64,000 bases of DNA from Sphingobium cloacae (GCF_002355855.1 NZ_AP017658.1:1-64000), one strand, 5' to 3'; shown: positions 43,744 through 52,668, counted from the stretch's first letter. The notes: generated by a model from the sequence alone, not told the origin. Numbers and translations: made by a program.

Positions 43744-46635
43744 CTACGCTAAGGATTTGGGCCAGCGATATTCCCCGGTTAGATTGATGTGTTCCCATCC
43801 CAACGGCGAGACGTGGGCGAGTAGATCAGGCGCGATATGGGTACCGCTGGCGGCCCGGGTATTGACGACCTCGCCGAGCTTCATGGTGTTCCAGAATATG
43901 ATGATGGCGGCGAGCAGGTTCATTCCGGCGATGCGATAGTGCTGGCCTTCGCCGGATCGATCCCGGATTTCACCTCGGCGGTGGAAGCTGATGGCGCGCT
44001 TTAGGGCGTGGTGGGCCTCACCCTTGTTGAGGCCGATCTGAGCCTGGCGCTGGAGGCCGGCATCAAGAATCCAGTCGATCATGAACAGGGTTCGCTCGAT
44101 GCGGCCCACCTCTCGCAATGCGAGGGCCAGCTCATTCTGGCGCGGGTAAGAGGCGAGCTTGCGAAGAATCTGGCTGGGGGCGACGATCCCCGCTGCGATC
44201 GTCGCCATGATGCGCAGGATGTCGGGCCAGTTGCGCTCGATGAGCGGTTCATTGATCTTACCTCCGACCAGCGCTCGCACATTGGCCGGCGTCGCGTTGG
44301 GCGTGAAGGCATAGAGTCTTTTCTGAGGGAGATCGCGGATACGGGGGGCGAACCTGTAGCCGAGCAAGGCGCAGGCGGCGAACACATGATCGGTGAAGCC
44401 GCCCGTGTCGGCAAAATGCTGGCGAACGCGGCGGCCCGCGTCATTCATGAGCAGCCCGTCCAGGATATAGGGAGCCTCGCTGACCGTTGCCGGGATCACC
44501 TGGGTTGCGAACGGCGCATATTGATCGGACACATGGCTGTATCCCTTGAGGCCCGGGACGTTGCCATATTTCGCGTTGATCAGATTCATCGCCTCGCCCT
44601 GCTCGGTAGCAAGGAAGAACTGCCCGTCGCTGGATGCCGATTGCCCTTGTCCCCAGAAGGCGGCCATGGGCAGGGCGGCGTGGGCCTCCACGATCATGGC
44701 GAGCGCCCGATCATAGGCGCTGCCTTCGACATGCCAGCGCGCGATCCGCAGCAATTCCCAGAAGCTGTGCGTGTTGGTCGCCGCCGCCATCTTGCGCAAA
44801 CCGAGATTGACGCCTTCCGCCAGCAACACGTTCATCAGGCCGATCCGGTCGCTGCAGGGCGCGCCGGTGCGCAGATGCGTGAACGCCTCGGAAAATCCGG
44901 TTCGCTCATCGACTTCCAGCAACAGATCGGTGATCCTCGCGGGCGGGAGCTGTTGATAGAGATCGAGCACGAGATCCTCGGCCCCTTCGGGCGTGTCGGC
45001 CCTCAGCTTGTCGATGTGCAGCTTGCCGTTCTCGATGATGCCGCCTGGGATCGTGCCGGTTCGCGCCGCGCGGCCAAACTCCTTCAGCCGTGTATCCAGT
45101 CGAGCCCTGCGCTCGGCCAGCCATTCGCCGGGTCGCAGCGGCACGGCGAGCCGCGCGGTCTGCTCTATCGCCTGTGGCGGGACCAGAAGCTGCTTGAGGT
45201 CGCCATAGCGGCGCGATCCCGCCAACCATATGTCACCGGACCGGAAGGCGTCGCGGATGTGGAACAGCACCGCGATTTCCCAAAGCCGGTGGTCGCCGCT
45301 GGGCTCAGCGCGAAGATGACGATGCCATTTCGAGTTGGGACGTAGAAAATCCACCGGCGGATCGACCTTGATCCCGTTACGCAGCATCGCAACGGCCGCC
45401 AGAAGAGGCGTGGCGATCGGCGCCGCCTGCATGTCGAGCAGGCGCAGCATCCTGGGCGCGTAGAGGCGGAAACGGTGATAGCCGTCCAGCACACGGCTGA
45501 GCGGGTCGGCCGCGAGCACGTTGGTCAGCGCGGAGGCCGTGGCGACAAGGGTTCTGAACCGTTCCCAGCCAGGCCCGGTGGCGATTATCCCGTCCAGGGC
45601 CGTGCCATCGTCCTGCGCTCCAAGCAAAGCACCACCGATTTCGGCAAAGGACTTCAGCGTGTCCCGAACGGCCGCCTTTTCGTCGGCGATCCTGGTGTTG
45701 CAAAGGCGTTCGGAGGCCCGATAGAGACGGCCTACGATGCGATCGTGGGTCTCCACGATGACATCGGCCAGCGATGACCGCCATTCCAGGGTGCAGACAG
45801 CGAGGATCGCAAGCCGCCTGTCTTCGGGCAGATCACGCATGCCGTCGGCGTAATAGCGCTCGCCCTGCCGGCGAAGCCGGGTCACACGATGCGCCGGCAC
45901 GCCGTCCAGCAAATCCGCCGGAAGATCGAACCTTTGAAGATATTCCAGTCGATCCATCAGCCGGTTAGCGGCTGCTGAATTTGCGCCAACCTCGAACTGT
46001 CGCAGCCATACGAAGCGCGTGACGCGACCATCCACCGTATCCTCCAACAGGTGAGCCAAATTCTCGCTCAGGGTTGGCGTGATGCGATGGGCGATAAGAT
46101 CCTCGATCCGGCGCTCGGCCTCAACCAGCGCATCGGCGCAAAGGCGCTCGATCGTCGAGGAGCCGGGAAGGATCGTGCGGGTGCGGCGACACTCCGCAAC
46201 GAAGCGACGGGCAAGATCCTCATTCGATGTCGCCGCCTCGGCTTCCCGAGCGATCCATTCGCGCAAATCCCGTGCGCCCCGCCCCGAAAAGGAGCGATAG
46301 CCGTAGATTCGGCGAAGGTCCGCCAGATGCTCGTGCCGGGTCTCCTCGCGCGCGGCATAGAGGAGTAGATCGTCGCTGGTCAGGCCGAGCTGGGCCGCGA
46401 TGAAATCCGATACCTGCGCCGGGATCAACTCGCCAGGAGCGAGCACCCGGCCCGGGTAGCGCAGGACGCACAGTTGCAGCGCGAAGCCAAAACGATTGTG
46501 GGCGCGCCGGCGCTGGCGGATATGCCCGAGATCCTCATCGCTGAGGGTATAGTGCCGCAGCAGCTCACCTTGATCGACCGGCAAGTGAAGCAGCGCCTCG
46601 CGCTGTCGATCGGTCAGGGTCACGCGACGCGGCAT
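43744..46635 (-). CDS. tnpA: Tn3-family transposase (Tn5393-like)
   Basis: 963 residues. Starts MPRRVTLTDRQREALLHLPV. Has RITDLLLEVDERTGFSEAFT and the catalytic GQGQSASSDGQFFLATEQGE, then FATQVIPATVSEAPYILDGL and FADTGGFTDHVFAACALLGY. C-terminal motifs LALALREVGRIERTLFMIDW and LNKGEAHHALKRAI. The stop codon lies inside the left terminal repeat. Intact and probably active. Confidence 0.93.
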   Translation of the reverse strand: MPRRVTLTDRQREALLHLPVDQGELLRHYTLSDEDLGHIRQRRRAHNRFGFALQLCVLRYPGRVLAPGELIPAQVSDFIAAQLGLTSDDLLLYAAREETRHEHLADLRRIYGYRSFSGRGARDLREWIAREAEAATSNEDLARRFVAECRRTRTILPGSSTIERLCADALVEAERRIEDLIAHRITPTLSENLAHLLEDTVDGRVTRFVWLRQFEVGANSAAANRLMDRLEYLQRFDLPADLLDGVPAHRVTRLRRQGERYYADGMRDLPEDRRLAILAVCTLEWRSSLADVIVETHDRIVGRLYRASERLCNTRIADEKAAVRDTLKSFAEIGGALLGAQDDGTALDGIIATGPGWERFRTLVATASALTNVLAADPLSRVLDGYHRFRLYAPRMLRLLDMQAAPIATPLLAAVAMLRNGIKVDPPVDFLRPNSKWHRHLRAEPSGDHRLWEIAVLFHIRDAFRSGDIWLAGSRRYGDLKQLLVPPQAIEQTARLAVPLRPGEWLAERRARLDTRLKEFGRAARTGTIPGGIIENGKLHIDKLRADTPEGAEDLVLDLYQQLPPARITDLLLEVDERTGFSEAFTHLRTGAPCSDRIGLMNVLLAEGVNLGLRKMAAATNTHSFWELLRIARWHVEGSAYDRALAMIVEAHAALPMAAFWGQGQSASSDGQFFLATEQGEAMNLINAKYGNVPGLKGYSHVSDQYAPFATQVIPATVSEAPYILDGLLMNDAGRRVRQHFADTGGFTDHVFAACALLGYRFAPRIRDLPQKRLYAFTPNATPANVRALVGGKINEPLIERNWPDILRIMATIAAGIVAPSQILRKLASYPRQNELALALREVGRIERTLFMIDWILDAGLQRQAQIGLNKGEAHHALKRAISFHRRGEIRDRSGEGQHYRIAGMNLLAAIIIFWNTMKLGEVVNTRAASGTHIAPDLLAHVSPLGWEHINLTGEYRWPKSLA

Positions 46636-46760
46636 ACATGCTCCTTATTCTTTCCGAGCTACGGTTTGAGATAGCTTGATTGAGATGCTGGTTAAGATAC
46701 ACAATAGCCTAATCTTATGTGCTCATGTTCGTCACCGCCTCAAACCTTCGTTTGTGATCC
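46636..46760. promoter_or_regulatory. Probable res site of the Tn5393-like element
   Basis: 125-bp AT-rich gap between divergent tnpA and tnpR (TTGAGATAGCTTGATTGAGA, then TAATCTTATG), in contrast to the GC-rich genes on each side, as expected for a res/promoter region. Confidence 0.5.
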
Positions 46761-47381
46761 ATGCTGATCGGCTACGCCCGCGTGTCCAAAGCCGACGGCT
46801 CGCAGTCGCTCGACCTGCAGCACGATGCCCTTCGCGCTGCCGGTGTCGAGCCAGGCAATATCTATGATGATCGTGCATCCGGTAGCCGTGATGATCGCCC
46901 CGGTCTTGCCGCCTGCCTGAAATCGTTGCGCGACGGCGATGTCCTCATCGTTTGGAAGCTCGACCGGCTCGGCCGAACGCTCACCCACCTGGTCAGCACG
47001 GTGCAGAATCTGTCGGATCGCGGTATCGGTCTGCGGGTGCTCACCGGCAAGGGCGCGCAGATCGACACCACGACGCCATCGGGCCGGATGGTGTTCGGCA
47101 TTTTTGCCACACTGGCGGAGTTTGAGCGGGATATGATCCGCGAGCGCACCATGGCTGGCCTGGCCGCTGCCCGCGCGCGGGGACGCAAGGGTGGCCGCAA
47201 GTTCGCCCTCTCCAAGGCCCAGGTGCGGCTCGCTCAGGCTGCTATGGCCCAACGCGACACGTCCGTTTCCGACCTCTGCAAGGAACTCGGGATCGAGCGC
47301 GTCACTCTCTACCGCTATGTCGGTCCCAACGGGGAACTCCGGGATTACGGTCAGCGCGTGCTTGCTGCCAAAACGCGATGA
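46761..47381 (+). CDS. tnpR: Serine resolvase of the Tn5393-like element
   Basis: 206 residues: MLIGYARVSKADGSQSLDLQ (catalytic Ser), VLIVWKLDRLGRTLTHLVST, FATLAEFERDMIRERTMAGL and C-terminal HTH SVSDLCKELGIERVTLYRYV. The stop overlaps the start of the acetyltransferase gene (ATGATGA), so the two are co-transcribed. Confidence 0.92.
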   Translation: MLIGYARVSKADGSQSLDLQHDALRAAGVEPGNIYDDRASGSRDDRPGLAACLKSLRDGDVLIVWKLDRLGRTLTHLVSTVQNLSDRGIGLRVLTGKGAQIDTTTPSGRMVFGIFATLAEFERDMIRERTMAGLAAARARGRKGGRKFALSKAQVRLAQAAMAQRDTSVSDLCKELGIERVTLYRYVGPNGELRDYGQRVLAAKTR

Positions 47382-47908
47382 TGATGACGGGAGCCCCGAT
47401 CAAACTTACCCAAGCGGACGCCGCAGACGTTGCAGACCTGTACAACCGTTGCAGCGACTATTTCCTGTTGCAGGACGGGGCCGCGCCCACGCTGGACGAT
47501 GCTCGCGAGCTTTTCTCCGATGTGCCGCCCGAAAAGAGCGCCCACAATCAAGCTGTCCTGGGATGGAAGGGGCCTGGCGGCCTATATGCAATCGCGGCCA
47601 TCCTCCGCGATTATCCGCGTGATGGCACATGGTATCTCGGCTTCATGATCGTAGATGCCGCACAGCGTGGTCGTGGCGTCGGACGCTCAATTTACTCGAC
47701 GGTCGAAAGCTGGGCCGCTGCGAGAGGTGCCACAGAGATTCGGTTGGCCGTGCTGGAAGCGAATGAAGCGGCAGAGCGATTTTGGCGTTCTCTCGGCTTC
47801 ATTGAGTATCGGCGCGTTGGGCCAGACACCTTCAAAATGCGTAGCCATCGCCGGATAGAACTGAGCCGTCGCCTTTCTGGCGCGACCGTAGAAGGCAGCA
47901 ACAAGTAA
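47378..47908 (+). CDS. GNAT-family N-acetyltransferase, transposon passenger
   Basis: 176 residues. Acetyl-CoA-binding motif A is YLGFMIVDAAQRGRGVGRSI (Q/R-x-x-G-x-G/A as RGRGVG), followed by motif B WAAARGATEIRLAVLEANEA and FWRSLGFIEYRRVGPDTFKM. Substrate unknown: such enzymes acetylate small molecules, antibiotics or peptide toxins. It overlaps tnpR, where Tn3 elements often load passenger genes. In-frame ATGs at 47378, 47381 and 47384 leave the start open. No toxin-antitoxin DUF1778 partner is present, so it does not look like a TacAT-type toxin. Confidence 0.82.
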   Translation: MMMTGAPIKLTQADAADVADLYNRCSDYFLLQDGAAPTLDDARELFSDVPPEKSAHNQAVLGWKGPGGLYAIAAILRDYPRDGTWYLGFMIVDAAQRGRGVGRSIYSTVESWAAARGATEIRLAVLEANEAAERFWRSLGFIEYRRVGPDTFKMRSHRRIELSRRLSGATVEGSNK

Positions 47909-48115
47909 GATCTCGCGCCGGCTATCTGGGCGAGCTTGGCGTAGGATTCCGCCCCCTCCCGCAAACGCCCCCAATTACCCCGAGCCCTTCAAACTGTCGC
48001 TTTCGTCCACTGTCAGCGACAATTACCCAGCGCTGTAATGGACGATGCCCGGTTGCCCCTCGCAACCGCTCATGATAGCCCGAAGTCACCAACCGGCGCG
48101 GCCGCCTACCGGCCA

Positions 48116-48489
48116 TCATAATTGACGCCGACCGGACTCCGTAATCGTCGCGCTACACACGATGGCGTGGACGGTCAGGAAGTAGGGCGCGTAGCTTAGG
48201 TCGGCGATGAGGCGCAGCTCATGCGCGATCTGGTCCCGGTAAGGTTTGGGTACGTCGCCGTCGAACATCCGCTCGACGGCATCGTTGGTCATCTGCTCGA
48301 GCGCTTCATGTGCGGTCAGCCCTTCGATCACGCGCTCGTGCGGGTACTGGTAGGCAAGCTCGCCAAGGTCGAAGGTGCACTCCGCTGCAATGTCGACGCT
48401 CGCGCGCAATGCGTCGGGATAGGCCGCAAATCGTCGGACCATCTCTGCAGGTGGCTTGAGCGCGCGGTCGGCGTTGACCTCGCGGCGGT
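48116..48489 (-). pseudogene. dnaE2: Fragment of error-prone DNA polymerase dnaE2
   Basis: About 120 codons with YRREVNADRALKPPAEMVRR, ASVDIAAECTFDLGELAYQY, MTNDAVERMFDG and IADLSYAPYFLTVHAIV, the segment between the PHP and palm domains of DnaE2. Both ends are missing. It is joined to an imuA fragment at about 48489, so imuB and most of dnaE2 have been deleted. Confidence 0.8.
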
Positions 48490-48947
48490 ACGAGCTGCAG
48501 GCGCCGACTTGCGACCATCGGCACCTTGCGGGCTTCGGCAATGATGGCGCAGGGCGTTCCATCGCGCACAGCATCCTCGATCACCGCCAGCAACATCTTG
48601 TCGTCACGCGGCTCGACGTGGATGACCTGATCTGCAGCCAGACCCGCCTGCTCGACGCCAGGAGCATAGAGGTCGCTGCGGCAGCTCACCCACAAAACCG
48701 GAGCCCCAGTCGCATGAGCTTCGCGTGCTGCGATCCCCGCAATGAAGAGCGTGGCTGCCGCGTCGTCGACAAGCGAGCAGCTGCTGGCGGCGATTTCATG
48801 GAGTGCCCCGGCGCGAAGGCCCTCCCCTGCAAGCCGCCGATCGAGCGGTTCAACGCCGAATGGCAAGCTGCGATGCGCAACCAGAGGCGACGCAAGTGAC
48901 CGCAGCTCATCAAGGATCGGTTGTGTTTTCTCGTTGGCGACGGGCAT
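48490..48947 (-). pseudogene. imuA: imuA N-terminal fragment of an SOS mutasome cassette
   Basis: About 152 codons of ImuA (RecA-like accessory protein of the imuA-imuB-dnaE2 mutasome): LPFGVEPLDRRLAGEGLRAG, ALHEIAASSCSL, PVLWVSCRSDLYAPGVEQAG and PCAIIAEARKVPMVASRRLQ. The frame then turns to nonsense where the dnaE2 fragment begins. ATG at 48945-48947, with an SOS box 18 bp upstream. Confidence 0.82.
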
Positions 48948-48964
48948 GAAAAGCTGACTCAGGT

Positions 48965-48979
48965 GTTCCTCATATGTTC
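48965..48979 (-). promoter_or_regulatory. LexA (SOS) box upstream of imuA'
   Basis: GTTC-CTCATAT-GTTC (15 bp; on the minus strand GAAC-N7-GAAC) matches the alphaproteobacterial LexA consensus GTTC-N7-GTTC and lies directly upstream of the imuA fragment. Confidence 0.8.
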
Positions 48980-49112
48980 TGCTAATGCCGCTTGCGGGTC
49001 AAGGGTTCCTGACCAGAAGGGCACGTGCGGATGAGAACAGCGGTGGAACACTCGGGGGATAAAGAGGGTACAAAACGCTTTCAAACCAAGCGCGAATGAT
49101 TCAGAGAGGGCC

Positions 49113-49592
49113 ATGCCGATCCGCTCTGAGAACCGCTGGCTTTATCCGATCGACTGGCCGCAGTTGTCGAACGCAATTCGCTTCGGCCGCGCTCGATCAC
49201 GGTGCGAACATTGCAAGCGCCCTCACATGCGCAAGATTCTTCACCTAGGCGATGGACGGTGGTGGGACGCGGATGCTCAGCGCTGGAGAACTGGCACCGG
49301 CAAGGTCATTGCGGTGCGTGGCGCGGATCTGCTGAGCGCCCGGAGCACCTACGTCGTTCTAGCCTGCGCGCATCTCGACCACGATCCAGGTAACAACGAC
49401 CCCGCCAATCTGGCTGCCCTCTGCCAGCGATGCCACATGCTGCACGATGCTGCCGAGCATCGCTGGCAGCGTTGGTGGAACGTGTTTCGGCTCTGCGCTG
49501 CCCGGGATTTGTTCGAGGACCCGCGTAGCACTCGCCGGCGTATCGCTCAGTCAGCTTCGAATGCCCCGCCGTTTGAGGGGTCGTTCGGCTAA
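49113..49592 (+). CDS. HNH-type endonuclease-like protein
   Basis: 159 residues. A first zinc knuckle CEHCKRPH (residues about 31-38) pairs with CQRCHMLHD (about 112-120). The HNH core is VVLACAHLDHDPGNNDPANL (H...H then N) leading to ALCQRCHMLH. This resembles small HNH nucleases of phages and plasmids; the target is unknown. ATG 49113 follows AGAGAGGG. Transcribed away from imuA'. Not obviously linked to a toxin or restriction partner. Confidence 0.72.
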   Translation: MPIRSENRWLYPIDWPQLSNAIRFGRARSRCEHCKRPHMRKILHLGDGRWWDADAQRWRTGTGKVIAVRGADLLSARSTYVVLACAHLDHDPGNNDPANLAALCQRCHMLHDAAEHRWQRWWNVFRLCAARDLFEDPRSTRRRIAQSASNAPPFEGSFG

Positions 49593-49699
49593 ATTGGATA
49601 GCCCTACCCAATCGACCATCCCGGTCAGGACAGCGCTGGCTGTCTCAATCGCCGCCGTAGGCATTGCATCGTGTAACGCATCGCGATACAATGACCCCG

Positions 49700-49978
49700 A
49701 TGATAATTGGATTCCGGCACAAGGGGCTTGAAGCCTTCTATCACAGTGGCACCACGCGGGGTGTTCAGGCTTCCCATGTGAAGAAGCTCCGGAATATTCT
49801 TGGGTTGCTGGAAGTCGCGGCAGGACCGGACGATATGAATCTGCCATCCTTCAAGCTGCACCCGCTGAAGGGCGACTTGCGAGGCCATTGGTCCGTTTGG
49901 GTCAACGGCAACTGGAGGATCACATTCCGTTTTGTCGGCACCGACGCTGAACTGGTCGACTATCAGGATTACCATTGA
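49700..49978 (+). CDS. higB: HigB-type toxin (RelE superfamily mRNA interferase)
   Basis: 92 residues: MIIGFRHKGLEAFYHSGTTR, VKKLRNILGLLEVAAGPDDM, LKGDLRGHWSVWVNGNWRIT, FRFVGTDAELVDYQDYH. This is the Gp49/HigB fold that cleaves mRNA on ribosomes. Toxin first, antitoxin second with a 4-base gap, the inverted order typical of higBA. ATG 49700 chosen because MI(I/K)xFRHKGL is the family start. Confidence 0.92.
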   Translation: MIIGFRHKGLEAFYHSGTTRGVQASHVKKLRNILGLLEVAAGPDDMNLPSFKLHPLKGDLRGHWSVWVNGNWRITFRFVGTDAELVDYQDYH

Positions 49979-49982
49979 GGCT

Positions 49983-50273
49983 ATGACGATGATGCACAAC
50001 CCTCCCCACCCCGGCGAACTACTGCGCGATGAAGTCATTTCAGCGCTGGCCCTGTCTGTTACTGAGGCGGCCAACCGGCTTGCCATGTCACGGGTCGCAC
50101 TTTCGCGGGTGTTGAACGGCAAGGCCGCAATCAGCCCCGACCTCGCGGTTCGTCTCGAGCAGGCAGGGGCTAGCACCGCCCGAGCTTGGCTCGCGATGCA
50201 GGCAAACTACGACCTCTGGTGTGCTATGCAGCATGAGCAGCCGCCCGTCCGGCGCTTACAGGACGCGGCGTGA
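49983..50273 (+). CDS. higA: HigA-type antitoxin (XRE HTH)
   Basis: 96 residues: HPGELLRDEVISALALSVTE, AANRLAMSRVALSRVLNGKA, AISPDLAVRLEQAGASTARA, WLAMQANYDLW. This is the classical HigA/VapI HTH that neutralises HigB and represses the operon. Four bases after the higB stop. Confidence 0.93.
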   Translation: MTMMHNPPHPGELLRDEVISALALSVTEAANRLAMSRVALSRVLNGKAAISPDLAVRLEQAGASTARAWLAMQANYDLWCAMQHEQPPVRRLQDAA

Positions 50274-50584
50274 GAGTTAGGGGTCGGTTCCGCCTGAGGG
50301 CCGGCTGACACCTTGAGCGGAAAGCTTGGCAGCTGCCAGGCGGTTACGCGCATTGCTTAGGACCTTCGGCAGTCACTTTGACGATCTTGGATGCAGCCCG
50401 CCCGCTTCGCGGATCTGCCTCAGCCAATCGACCTCTCAGATCGTAGGTCGCCGACCGTTGCGTGATGATCTCGGCAACTTGGCGTCGGGTACGCCCAACA
50501 CCTCTCCATTATGAGGGCATCGCGTGGATGGTACGCCAGACAACGCTAAACCCGAACAATACCAGAACGGCGATGTGAGGGCGG

Positions 50585-51958
50585 TCAACGGCGGAAGTCA
50601 ATCAGCCCCAGCTCTTGCCACATCCACGTAAAATCATAGGTGGCCATTGGCTCGCCAGTCCCGGATTTTGCCGCACCATTCTCTATATATTTTAGCCAGT
50701 CGGCAACTTTCGCCCGGCCTGCCTTTGTACGGGCCAAAGCCCGCGGTGTCTTGTTGCCGAGGGCGGGCACCGCTTCATCAAGCGTTTTGGTATATTCGCG
50801 TGTCAGCATCTCATGAACGATGCGCTCCCTTTCGTCCGACGGGATATCGAGCGGCTCTTCCTGCGGAGCGCGGGCGGCGTCATCGGCCATGAACTGGGCC
50901 ATAGTCCGAATTTCGGTCATAGGTGTGCTCACGCAATCACCGAGCCATTCGCGCATATGCGTGATCGCTTGCTCCGCGCGGGCGGCGCTATTGACCTCAA
51001 CGATCAGTTTGCGACCCACCAGTTCGACATTGGCAAAAACAGGTGTGCCGTCCTCCATGGTTGTCACAAAAGCCTGCCCGCCTTTGGTCGTTCGTGGTTT
51101 CCTGTTCTTCGTCACTGGCGCCAGCCAGTTCCAGAACGTATCGCTCGCAGGTTCCAGCCATTGCGCCGCGTTCAGCCTGCGAACCACGCTCTTGCCGATC
51201 ACGCCCTTCGCCAGGGGGAACACGATACGGTGGAACACAAGATCATCGCCATCGGCATTGACCATTTCCGGCACGCTGCCGGGCATGGCCTTGCCCAAAC
51301 TGTCCAGAAGCCAGATATTCGTGAAAATCGGGCCTGACGCTTTCAGGAGGCCGTCCCTTTCGGAAGGGGACAGTCTGCCAGTACCTGGCCCATCGTTTTC
51401 AAGTTGGGAAAAGGCCTCGATTACTCGCCCGGCGCCATCTGCGCTGAAGGGCAACAAGGCGCCGGAAATCCCATGGCGCCCGTTCACATCGACGACCCGT
51501 GCAGCGATCTTGTCCCAGTTAACAAGGGTCTGTGTGGCACTATGTTCACGCACCGTGACCGGCGCAATGTCACGCAGAAGATCCCGCAAGGTCATCGAGT
51601 GCCCTGGGATGACCTCGCTCACTTCATAGAGCGACATGACCGTATCGCGCAGTGCGCGCATGTAGGCCTTGTTCGGCGCTTTCTCGTTCCAGCCCCGGCG
51701 CTTGAGATAGTCATCGACGAGATTGAGACCTTCAGGCTCGAGTTCCTGTGTGAGCAAGTCTTCGAAAGCACAGCCCCACAGCTGGCCTTGCCAATGGTCG
51801 CCGATGACGTCGAAGATATCATCAGGCTCAAGATCCGTGGCCTCGCATGCCGGGCCAAGATGCGCGAACAGCATCTCGTCCATCATCTCGTCCCAGGGCG
51901 CACGTCCCATATACTTCATCAGTCCGGAGAGATCGTGAGCGGATTTCAATCTGGACAT
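50585..51958 (-). CDS. Tn3-linked protein of unknown function with MbcA/ParS-like C-terminal segment
   Basis: 457 residues, not recognised as a named family. N-terminal 110 residues are acidic and helical (DEMMDEMLFAHLGPACEATD). The middle has GPIFTNIWLLDSLGKAMPG, an acidic VNADGDDLVFHRIVFPLA, then AAQWLEPASDTFWNWLAP. A beta-rich stretch follows (GTPVFANVELVGRKLIVEVN), resembling a nucleic-acid or ligand-binding fold. Near the end, LDEAVPALGNKTPRALARTK then AGRAKVADWLKYIEN matches the pattern of MbcA/ParS toxin-binding domains (L.G.TP..A...G...V...L). The tail is MATYDFTWMWQELGL. The start follows the tnpR stop directly, so it is co-transcribed with tnpR. Truncated relatives occur at 6100 and 30100, both beside a Tn3 end. 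Function is open. Confidence 0.7.
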   Translation of the reverse strand: MSRLKSAHDLSGLMKYMGRAPWDEMMDEMLFAHLGPACEATDLEPDDIFDVIGDHWQGQLWGCAFEDLLTQELEPEGLNLVDDYLKRRGWNEKAPNKAYMRALRDTVMSLYEVSEVIPGHSMTLRDLLRDIAPVTVREHSATQTLVNWDKIAARVVDVNGRHGISGALLPFSADGAGRVIEAFSQLENDGPGTGRLSPSERDGLLKASGPIFTNIWLLDSLGKAMPGSVPEMVNADGDDLVFHRIVFPLAKGVIGKSVVRRLNAAQWLEPASDTFWNWLAPVTKNRKPRTTKGGQAFVTTMEDGTPVFANVELVGRKLIVEVNSAARAEQAITHMREWLGDCVSTPMTEIRTMAQFMADDAARAPQEEPLDIPSDERERIVHEMLTREYTKTLDEAVPALGNKTPRALARTKAGRAKVADWLKYIENGAAKSGTGEPMATYDFTWMWQELGLIDFRR

Positions 51959-52528
51959 TCAGGCGGGCCTTTCCACGCCAAGGCGGCGCATTTCACGATA
52001 GATGGTCGATCGGCCGATGCCGAGTTGACGTGCTGCTTCGGTCGGTGAGATGTGGGCTTCCACCAGTTTTATGGCGGCATTCACTTTGGACATGTCGAGA
52101 GGCTGGCGCCCAGGTTGCTTGCCTTTGGCACGGGCAGCAGCGATGCCGTCTCGGGTTCGCTCGGATATGAGCCGCCTTTCGAAATGAGCGATGGCCCCGA
52201 ACACATGGAAGATGAGTTCGCCAGCGGCCGAAGACGTGTCGATCTTTTCCTCAAGGCTCAGGAGCGCAATGCCCTGGCCGCGCAATGTCTCGACTGTGGC
52301 GAGCAGTTCGGCCAGCGAGCGCCCTAATCGATCGAGGCGGACCACCGCGAGGGTATCACCCTTGCGAGCATAGGCGATCAGGTCGGCCAGACCGGGGCGC
52401 TCCATGCTCTTGCCCGACATGACGTCGGTGAACACCTTGATGGCGCCAGCCTTCTCCAGTCGCATGGTCTGACCCGCCACGTCCTGATCGCCGGTGCTGA
52501 CGCGGGCGTAGCCCAATATTCCGCCCAT
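51959..52528 (-). CDS. tnpR: Serine resolvase of the 5.2-kb Tn3 element
   Basis: 189 residues: ILGYARVSTGDQDVAGQTMR, TLAVVRLDRLGRSLAELLAT, FGAIAHFERRLISERTRDGI and the C-terminal HTH HISPTEAARQLGIGRSTIYR. Start ATG at 52526-52528 (MGGILGYARVS); a longer in-frame start would cover res. The passenger gene starts immediately after its stop. Confidence 0.92.
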   Translation of the reverse strand: MGGILGYARVSTGDQDVAGQTMRLEKAGAIKVFTDVMSGKSMERPGLADLIAYARKGDTLAVVRLDRLGRSLAELLATVETLRGQGIALLSLEEKIDTSSAAGELIFHVFGAIAHFERRLISERTRDGIAAARAKGKQPGRQPLDMSKVNAAIKLVEAHISPTEAARQLGIGRSTIYREMRRLGVERPA

Positions 52529-52668
52529 GCCGTGCGTCTCCCAAACGGTCGTTCTGTGGACGCTATGAAGCGCGACCGCTTCGCCCCATCCATATCCGTC
52601 CACATACTATGTCTCTTTACTCCCCACTGTCCATAGGCACAAATGACCTTTTGTGGACGGGAATCGGC
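52529..52668. promoter_or_regulatory. Probable res site of the 5.2-kb Tn3 element
   Basis: 140-bp gap between divergent tnpR and tnpA with TGTGGACG repeats (about 52555 and 52653) and an inverse CGTCCACA (about 52599), suitable as resolvase subsites. Confidence 0.55.

Larger units (their letters stand above)
43716..47972. mobile_element. Tn5393-like Tn3-family transposon with a GNAT passenger, 4.26 kb
   Basis: Near-perfect 38-bp terminal repeats: 43716-43753 and 47935-47972, both reading GGGGGCGTTTGCGGGAGGGG then GCGGAATCCTACGC and (T/C)AAG, with one mismatch. The ends resemble Tn5393 as I remember it. Contents: tnpA, res, tnpR and an acetyltransferase gene overlapping tnpR. Flanking 5-mers TTTCA and AATTA do not match. 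Confidence 0.9.

Noticed and set aside
43301..47908. GNAT gene considered as a TacT-type toxin with an RHH antitoxin
   Set aside because: The nearest RHH antitoxin gene (43301-43579) lies outside the transposon next to its own ParE toxin; no DUF1778 partner adjoins the GNAT gene.
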